This document shows, one piece after another, positions 57,219 to 64,000 of a DNA stretch of 64,000 bases. Both the position numbers and the translations under genes were made by a program. The stretch covers positions 1 to 64,000 of the forward strand of contig CAJQUW010000529.1 of assembly GCA_907163375.1 (NCBI GenBank), read 5' to 3'. The notes under the pieces were generated by a model. The model searched no databases. It was not told where the DNA came from and saw nothing but the letters and a program-made list of their open reading frames with translations. How positions within the stretch are numbered: position 1 is the first letter of the stretch; every line of letters begins with the position of its first letter. The DNA is from Prostheceraeus crozeri (taxonomy: Eukaryota; Platyhelminthes; Polycladida; Euryleptidae).

Positions 57219-58902
57219 CATCCTCTTTTTGTTTCCTCTGGCTCAACTCATTGATGTAAGTTTTATTTGTCAGATGAAATGGTATTCGCTTCCTTTTGAT
57301 TTCTTTCTTCCTGATCCTCTTAGGAGTTGGACATAAGTTCCAAAAGCTGCACTGAGGAAGATCTTGGTTGTAAGAGGGATCGTTGTCGCCGATCGATGGA
57401 CTCAGTTCGGGTAGCTGCTCGACATAATCTACGGGTGGGGTCAATGTCGATTGTGGTTTTGCTTCATCGACTATAAGCGCTTCAGCTTCGGTCAGTGTCG
57501 ATTTTGGTTTTGCTTCATCGACTATAAGTGCTTCAGCTTCGGTCAGTGTCGATTGTGAGTTTGCTTCATCGACTAGAAGCTCTTCGGCTGGGGTCAGTGT
57601 CGACTGTGAGTTTTCTTCATTGACTGGAAGCTCTAAAGGAATCTCTTCGGCTTGCGTCAGTGTCGACTGGTCATTTTCGTCTTTATCTACAGGCACATTT
57701 TCTTTTTCTGTGATGTTACTTGGAAGGAATGCGTCAGCAGGTATTTTTGACATATTCAACGGGAAAATGCCTGTACGTTTGAAAGACGAAATCACTACGT
57801 TTTTTTCAAATGCTTTGTTTGATATTTTGGTAATCAAATTTAGAAGTTCAATCTTGGACAGTGACCGGCCTCCATTTTCTCGGACTAATTGAAGTCCAAT
57901 AGATCGCCATTCACACTTCATTGTTGCGAAGACATCCTTATCCAAAGGTTGCAAATACTGAGAAGTGTGTGGGGGTAGACACCAAACCTCGATATTCTGT
58001 GAGTGAAGAGAAACGATAAAGTCATAGTTAAGAGAATGGGTTGAATGTCCATCCAGTAGCAGTAAAACAGTTTTCTCTTTATCTATGTCCCCATATCTTC
58101 GTTTCGTTTGAATGAACTCAGCAAATTTTCTTCCGAATTCAACCATCAGTTCAGATGTTATCCAACCCTTCTCGCTGCATCGAATGTAGCCACCAGGTGG
58201 AGCATATTCTGCCCATTCTTTTCTAACAATCTTTCCTTTGAATATTATCAACATCGGAGAGCGATCTCCATTCGCATTAACGGCAGTTAACAATGTCGTT
58301 GTTTCGCCCTTTTCCTTGGGAGTGATTTGAAAAACACGGCCTGTAGCACTTGCTAGAACAGCATTGGCTTCGAAATGGTCTTGTAATCCCGTCTCATCCG
58401 CGTTGTATATGTACTTTGGATCATTTAATATCTCTTTCTCAATCAGAAAAGCGGATAAATCATCAAAGAACTTCGTCACTAGAGGCCGGTTCATCCCGCT
58501 TGCCCGAAACGTCGAAAGAATTTCAGGCTTTCTGGTTGAAATTGATGGATTTCTGGACAGAAAACCGCACAGCCATTCGTATCCCGCCGACTTTTTACTC
58601 TCGTTAAATGGAACTAATGCTTGATTAGCCTTAGCGTAGTCGTAAGCAAGCTTACACACCGCAGATTTAGAAAGACCAAACCCTTGTTTTGCTAACTTTA
58701 TTATCAATTCTTTTAATTCGTATTCTATTTCTTTGCTAAACACTGGTTTTCTTCCTGATGACGAGGTAATCACCTTTGTGTTCCCACTTATTCTATCTCG
58801 CAATGTAGTTCTCGGAACATTCCATCGACGTGCTATCATGCGAACAGATGAAGCGTCAACCTCGGTTCGAGTATTGTAATAACTTTCTAAGGCTCTTTCC
58901 AT
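57219..58902 (-). CDS. Pogo/Tigger transposase, exon 1 (HTH plus DDE domain)
   Basis: This exon encodes the DNA-binding and catalytic parts. Residues 1-45 form a psq/CENP-B-like helix-turn-helix (ARRWNVPRTTLRDRISG). Residues 50-125 form a second CENP-B/Tc5-type domain (GFGLSKSAVCKLAYDYA). The DDE domain follows, with catalytic acids at D169 (YNADETG), D284 (LLLDGHSTH) and D321 (LQPLDKDVF), 36 residues apart for the last pair. A 17-residue acidic repeat spans about 420-490, and a basic PKRIRKKEIKRKR segment near 540 could direct nuclear import. The exon ends at a consensus donor, GATG|GTAAGT (57,219/57,218). The coding frame is open upstream of the ATG, and a better start (MSLPGRKSKS at 59,009) is one base out of frame across a seven-T run at 58,963-58,969. 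The true N-terminus is therefore either longer, with one base missing here, or truncated. Confidence 0.9.
57435..57670 (-). repeat. In-frame 51-bp tandem repeat in the transposase
   Basis: Copies aligned on GCTTCATCGACTA start at 57,461, 57,512 and 57,563, with a diverged one at 57,614, each 51 bp apart. They encode a 17-residue unit of the type VDEAKPQSTLTEAEALI. The repeat keeps frame and lies between the DDE domain and the basic tail, as a flexible acidic linker. Confidence 0.9.
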
Positions 58903-59668
58903 ATCTTTCGGATCCCACTTGTTTAACTTAGATGCCTTACAGCTACCCTTCTGGCCATCTTCTTTTTTTGTAGACGATTTGATTTTGATTTTCGTCCAGG
59001 TAAAGACATTTCTACAAAAAGTTACTGCATATATATTCCCATCTAAGTGGGCCTACATCCTATCTATGTTGAAGGTTTGTGTGCCAAATCGCAAATAACT
59101 AATGTACATTTATGCAATTTCTGTATAGAATTGACGGATGATGATACCACATAAGATAATGGATAAGTCTAATAGCAAAATCGGATACGATTTGAAGTTT
59201 TTCAAAAGTTAGGGTAAATTCGCCCACATAAATCCAGCTGGGCGACTTTATCTAATTGGTCGTATTCTATAAAACGGTCGACATTTTGTCGCATGAACGA
59301 ATACTAAATGAAAGAATAACTTTCATAGTTTTAATAGAGCTTTGTGATGATGTGTTCTCATGATATTAACGTTGAAATGTTTCTGACTATCCTTATGAAC
59401 TGCTAGAGCGACAAGTTAAGCAAAAAACGCCAACTCACTTAGATGACGTGCAACTCACCGGGATTTCACACACGAAATGAATAAGGCGATCTGTCTGATG
59501 AAATGATGCAGCCAACTTTGATTGGCCGATCGAATAGCAAATAGGAAGCGCTAATCTTGAGGAACGCAATCGTGACGGCTGCAAATGTGGCGGTTTCTCA
59601 CCGTGGGAAAGCAGTTAACGTAGGTGGGCGAGTTTCTCCGGTGGGCGAGTTTGGAACAAAATACCCTA

Positions 59669-61412
59669 TATGTTGACGACGAAAAATCGCATTTGCTCAT
59701 TATGAGAAAACGGAGTTCTATATTGTGCCCAAATATTACACATTACAGATGCCATGCAACTTAATATACTATTTAATCTGAAATGAGAGCAACATTTGAT
59801 ACAATCCATTACAGGAAACACTAAAGTTTCTAGATTTTTAGCCGTCATCAGTGCAGTATGCCTGTAAAGATCTGTAACCCACGTGCGAGTGAGTGGAGTG
59901 AGTTGCTGATTTACTGCACTGATGGAGGCTAAAAAGTCAAAAACGCTTGCAGTTCAGGCTGAAGAAACTTGATCAGTGCTTGTAGCTCCGGCAATTATTC
60001 AAATCAAACCTTGCTCTCATCTCCTGTAGGCTACTTCAAACAGAATAAAAAATAATTACATCTGAGAAAAACTTTTGAATTTCAAACAAGATTATGACAG
60101 CTATTTGATTAAGGTTGAGTTGCCATGGCATACGTAAACGCAAAATCAATACGAAAAGAAATCCTTGTCACTTCTGCAACTGTTTGCGAGATTTCAATTT
60201 TCGTTGGTGTCTTCGCCGAAATTTAGCCGCTTTTGCAACAAGTGATCATACAAAATATTCTTTCGTCACTCCCTTGTGTTCCCGAAACTTTTTAGTAGAT
60301 TTTTCTTTCATATTTTTCTGGCAGACGCTTTTTGAAAGACACGTTTTGGAGAGAGCATCAAAGCAATCAGAACTCAATTCATAACAGACTCCATAATCAC
60401 GTATTACAACTTTTTTCGCAAAGAATTCCCACTTAAATTCATTTCATATTTCAAAACCTTGATTACCTACGTTTCGTCCAGTTTCTTCCCGATTAACCAA
60501 AATCTATGGCACTCCTATAGGAAACGTCCTACGGAATTATTGTAATTTTCCTATAGCGGGTAGTGCTATTGCTATGGAACTCTATTCTATGGCACTGTTG
60601 GAATGTTTTGTCCCATTGAATTTTGGGGAACTTTGATCCTATTACCTGTGGGACTAATTTGTCCCATAGACTTGTGGGAAATCCTATCCTATCGAATTTC
60701 GGGAAATCCTGTTCTATCGAACTTCTGTCCCATAGAATTTTGGGAAATTCAGTTTTCATGGCAGCTCCTAATGCTACAGCGTGTCTAAACCTTTCCACGA
60801 CATACTAACGCTTTATGTGATCATGATTGTAAAGAATAATCAGTTTAGTTTAGCAATTGTGATAATGTCAATTTAAAGACAACATGCATGAGGTATTCGC
60901 ACTTTTCACTTTCGATCCCCTTGACATGTCGGTGAAAGTCCGGCCCAGATTTTAAAAAAAATTGTTTGAGAATCAATCGCACTATGGAGTATTATTTTTT
61001 AGCTAATTTCATGATCATTCACAAAACGCCATTAATTCAAAAAACAGCCAATGATTTTTAATATCTTCTCTTTTTAGCCGTTTGAACACTTGCTTCGATG
61101 AAAAGTTTCTCAGAAATCATTCACCATATTTCTTTCTCTTCCATTGGGAAATGTAGTAGGAGTTGATCTGCAACAAACAGGAAATACATTATAAATATGC
61201 GATAAATGATAAGTTGATGATGGAACATATACGTTCTGCATATATGCAGATAAACTTCATTTAAATGAAAAATAGTGCAAAATATTGCAATTGAAGAGTA
61301 TTTGATAATTGCTATGTTTCTTGTATTGGAGATTTATATTATTAATATAAGATTATAACATAATAATGCAAATGCGCCCCGCTGTGATCTTGCACATGAA
61401 AAATATCGCCAG
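59669..61412. other. Intergenic sequence
   Basis: No domain-bearing frame is seen. It contains the degenerate tandem repeat at 60,600-60,755. Confidence 0.45.
60600..60755. repeat. Degenerate tandem repeat of about 26 bp
   Basis: Successive imperfect units follow the pattern TGTCCCATAGAATTTTGGG then AAATCCT. Examples are at 60,609, 60,661, 60,685, 60,712 and 60,728, with heavy variation. The pattern also weakly extends left to about 60,520. Confidence 0.65.
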
Positions 61413-61769
61413 AAGTTTCATTTTACTTGTTTATTGTCACAACTGCGTTTCGTCTGCTCTCAGTAGTTGTGACACGCAGAATGAATCAAACTGATTGAAA
61501 CATGATTCCTGCTAGAATATCGATCAGACAATGGTCCTCTCTTTTTATTCAAGTTGTCGATGCACTTCTTTTCCTATTAGTAATTTTTCTGCATATGTAC
61601 TTTTTAGCTACTACTTATTCATTTCGTGATTGCTTGTCCAGTGACTGTCCAGTGCTTGATCGATTTTCTAGAAGGAATCATGTTTCAATTAGTTTGATTC
61701 AGTCTGCGTGTCACACCTAGTGAGAGCAGACAAATAAACTTTTGACAATAAGTAAGTAAAATGAAACTT
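61413..61769. mobile_element. Fold-back MITE, 357 bp, arms about 110 nt
   Basis: The left arm from AAGTTTCATTTTACTTG through TGTGACACGCAGAATGAATC to AATATCGATC is inverted at the right end (GATCGATTTTCTAG to GTAAAATGAAACTT). The central spacer is about 140 bp. No clear target duplication was seen. The 72-codon frame at 61,502-61,720 is a by-product. Confidence 0.85.
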
Positions 61770-62571
61770 TATGGAACATTAGACTATATTGGTTTCCATG
61801 CATGCATGCATGCGTATATTCAAGGTGTAAGTATGTACATGTAAAGTTATTGTCTTTTCTAACTTTTTGTAAGCATCTTGCGATACTGGTAGAATTTTAG
61901 ATTTAAAGGCACTGCTATTATTGATAAGATTTATGCTCTTATGCTTTCACCTACTAAAACCGCATCAGATAAAAAGGAAAGAGTTTAAACTTATTAGGGT
62001 GATTATCATGTTTGTATTAAAATTCAAGTGTGAATTTTAATTTTAATACATAATTAAAATAATTTCAAATATTATGGACCATGGATTCAAGCTTCATAGA
62101 TAATTAAAATACTGTGGTGGCGGTGATATTAGATTTCTGTCATTACATTTGGTCCATACATGCTTATTTAGAGAGCAACTCATCATCCTTATGAATAGAT
62201 TCTCTTCTTTGTTTCTTTGAAAAGTCGGTCACCTCAGTTTGATGTGAATTGTAGCCACAGATTTAGAGAGGAACAGATAAACTGCTTTCCCTAAACGTTC
62301 ACGCTGACGGCGTTGAAGGCCGCCGATCGGTGTTTACTTTGATGACAATTTGCGATAGACAGGCAAGAAATGTGTTGACCAGATGGGATACTTATCGCGT
62401 TGAGGCGATAACATCTCACGTTTTTGACAATTTGATGATTATGCTCATGTGTATGACATATATGTGTGCTAAGTCCATTTTGAGATAAATTGATGTCGAC
62501 ATCATTCAACAGCAATTCTGTAGGGCTGCTGAACAAGAATTTTGATTTAATTAAATGATAAGTCGTCACAG
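61770..62571. other. Intergenic sequence
   Basis: It contains a short CATG/TGCA alternation (61,797-61,813). No gene is recognised. Confidence 0.45.
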
Positions 62572-63012
62572 GTGATTACTTCATATCGTAATATATGTAA
62601 ATGTATTGTTCTACGAAAGCGTCTGAGATGTAAATCACAGAAAATAAGACGCGCTTCTAAAATGATCAGTTCCCTGTTGAAAGTCCTTCATGATAAGGAA
62701 ATGATTGCCGACGGTGGATATAAAAAACTCGGACAATTTGGAGGTCTAACTTTTGCATTATTTAAGAATGAAATAAAGAATCACGAAAGAAAACAAGGGA
62801 GGCGGCATCAAAATGAAGTGGCCGAGTTCGCAATAGCTTTGCATTTTTACAGTCCATCAGCCTATCGATTTGTCCGTAAAATCCTAGCTCTTCCACATGA
62901 GTCTCGAATCAGAGAATGGATATCCAACTTTGAATGCGAGCCAGGACTGATCAGACAATCATTTGATTTCCTAGCCAACGAATTTGAAAAGGATGTGGGA
63001 ACCCCACGATAA
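62572..63012 (+). CDS. P-element/THAP9-like transposase segment
   Basis: The open frame (146 codons to TAA) carries the conserved N-terminal region of P-element and THAP9 transposases. There is a basic coil (VLRKRLRCKSQKIRRASKM), then MISSLLKVLHDKEMI and LTFALFKNEIKN. The diagnostic block VAEFAIALHFYSPSAYRFVRK followed by LPHESRIREWISNFECEPG comes next. No frameshift is present, unlike most relics here. The THAP zinc finger and catalytic domain are missing, and no downstream exon was found before the window ends. CACAG just before 62,571 could be a splice acceptor, so this may be an exon of a larger gene; otherwise the first in-frame ATG is at 62,662. It could be a transposon fragment or part of a domesticated THAP9-like gene. 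Confidence 0.75.
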   Translation: MITSYRNICKCIVLRKRLRCKSQKIRRASKMISSLLKVLHDKEMIADGGYKKLGQFGGLTFALFKNEIKNHERKQGRRHQNEVAEFAIALHFYSPSAYRFVRKILALPHESRIREWISNFECEPGLIRQSFDFLANEFEKDVGTPR

Positions 63013-64000
63013 CAGAAGCTGCAAATATATCCAACAACATCACCGACGATGAAAACACTGAATTCCTTTATTCGCTTTGGATGATGGATTTGCATAAAAT
63101 GGATAATGACTGGTGACTCAATGTGTTATATTACGTTGCAGGATGTAGCCAGAAAATCAGTTTGGGGGGACAAGGTTCTGATGAATTGCAATTCTTAAAA
63201 CTGGTATTCAATTACATTATATAGTACCTACTTCCTATGATTTTGATTGACGTTTACGGAATATACATTTTAACACTTTGTATACATGTAACTACATGCA
63301 AGCGTATTAGAATCTGAAGCTTATCTGAAATACCTGCTAGATAATAAAGAATTTTCATTTCATGATTTAACTTCTCATTTACATGTTATGTCCAAAATTA
63401 TTAGATGAATGTTTCCATACCCTGGTTTGTACATGAATTAATAACCAAAAAGCCGAATCTTGTTCAAGGAATTGTACAATGTTGACTGAAACATGAAATG
63501 CCTCTTTCGATACACACCAAGTCAACCAATGTGCATAATCGCTCTCAATATTTCAATGTATTTCTTGCGATATAAATTCGATTATAGCTCTTCCATATTT
63601 TTACAAAATAGTTTTTTATTATTTTCCGATTGGCCTCAGTCTGCTACAGGTAGAACTGAATAACTTCGGAACTTAGGCGCCTACACGTTTCTGGAGGTAA
63701 ATTATATTATAAAACAGTCAGTTCTTTGTAACGTTCTTAGTCCCATTGCAAAATTTAATGGAAAAAAGACGCATATCGTTCGATTTAGACTGTAAACTTG
63801 ACTAAACTCAAAGACAGTTGATTATTTATTGTCATTGGGTAAATATGAATATTAGCCTATACACACTGTAACCAACAAGCGTACAACCAAAGATACACCC
63901 GAGTTATTTAAGTGATGATTTGAAATATTGATAATACGTGTGCAGAATCTATACACTGCTTCAGACAAACTTTTGCTGAATAATGTCATTTGACATGTTC
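63013..64000. other. Sequence at the right edge
   Basis: No continuation of the P-element-like frame, other exons or repeats are recognised. Confidence 0.45.

Larger units (their letters stand above)
55882..59666 (-). mobile_element. Near-complete pogo/Tigger-type transposon, 3.8 kb
   Basis: The left terminus GGGTATTTTGTTCCAAAATC and the reverse complement of the right terminus (GGGTATTTTGTTCCAAACTC) match except at one base, and both continue into CGCCCAC. TA flanks each side (55,880-55,881 and 59,667-59,668), the expected pogo target duplication. Subterminal CTCGCCCA motifs repeat at about 56,093, 56,112 and 56,137, and inverted GGGCGA copies sit at about 59,249, 59,623 and 59,643. GATAAAGTCGCCCA near 56,107 is mirrored at about 59,249-59,262. 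Inside is a two-exon transposase on the minus strand. Clean ends, near-identical termini and a long open frame suggest recent mobility. Confidence 0.92.

Noticed and set aside
60529-60808. Overlapping frames of 61-89 codons on both strands
   Set aside because: They are by-products of the degenerate tandem repeat of about 26 bp.
61502-61720. 72-codon frame with a hydrophobic segment
   Set aside because: It lies entirely within a fold-back element and spans its loop and arm.

Overview
The window reads as nuclear DNA of a non-vertebrate metazoan, probably a marine invertebrate (inference). It is about 36% G+C outside one large array. It shows spliceosomal-type splice sites, hAT, pogo, mariner, Crypton and P-element relatives, retroelement scraps, many miniature transposons and very little host coding sequence. 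There are no bacterial operons, rRNA genes or CRISPR arrays, and no intact tRNA gene.

Layout: 1-12.7 kb is gene-poor, with a 1.3 kb hAT-like element carrying a tRNA-like relic, a four-unit 29-bp tandem repeat, two long hairpins and a 256-bp MITE. At 12.74-13.38 kb is a decayed C-terminal piece of a retroelement on the minus strand. At 17-22 kb lie dispersed repeats, a pogo-like terminus, an 8-bp-TSD MITE, a TA-flanked MITE and a Crypton-type tyrosine-recombinase pseudogene. From 22,934 to 31,966 runs a 9-kb, roughly 335-copy, G-rich 27-bp minisatellite with long-range 22-unit structure. At 33.8-38.6 kb is a cluster of related MITEs, one interrupted by a 1.3-kb element with G/C-hairpin termini. 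At 39.7 kb is a near-perfect hairpin with arms of about 97 nt. At 42-45.5 kb are further repeats, a Penelope-like reverse-transcriptase relic, the second 256-bp MITE and a fold-back element.

The clearest host gene is a divergent ionotropic glutamate receptor-like channel on the minus strand (45,661-46,940), broken by one frameshift at a T run. A second fold-back element with almost identical arms of about 280 bp follows at 52.3-53.8 kb, then a small hAT MITE, a dead mariner-like transposase and a nearly complete pogo/Tigger-type transposon (55,882-59,666). That transposon has matching termini, TA flanks, a DDE transposase and a spliced C-terminal zinc-finger exon. Near the right end, 62,572-63,012 encodes a P-element/THAP9-like transposase segment.

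The genes do not form a pathway. The region is a transposon graveyard with one possibly functional transposon, one receptor-like gene and one exceptional tandem array. All family assignments were made by eye from motifs; no searches were run.
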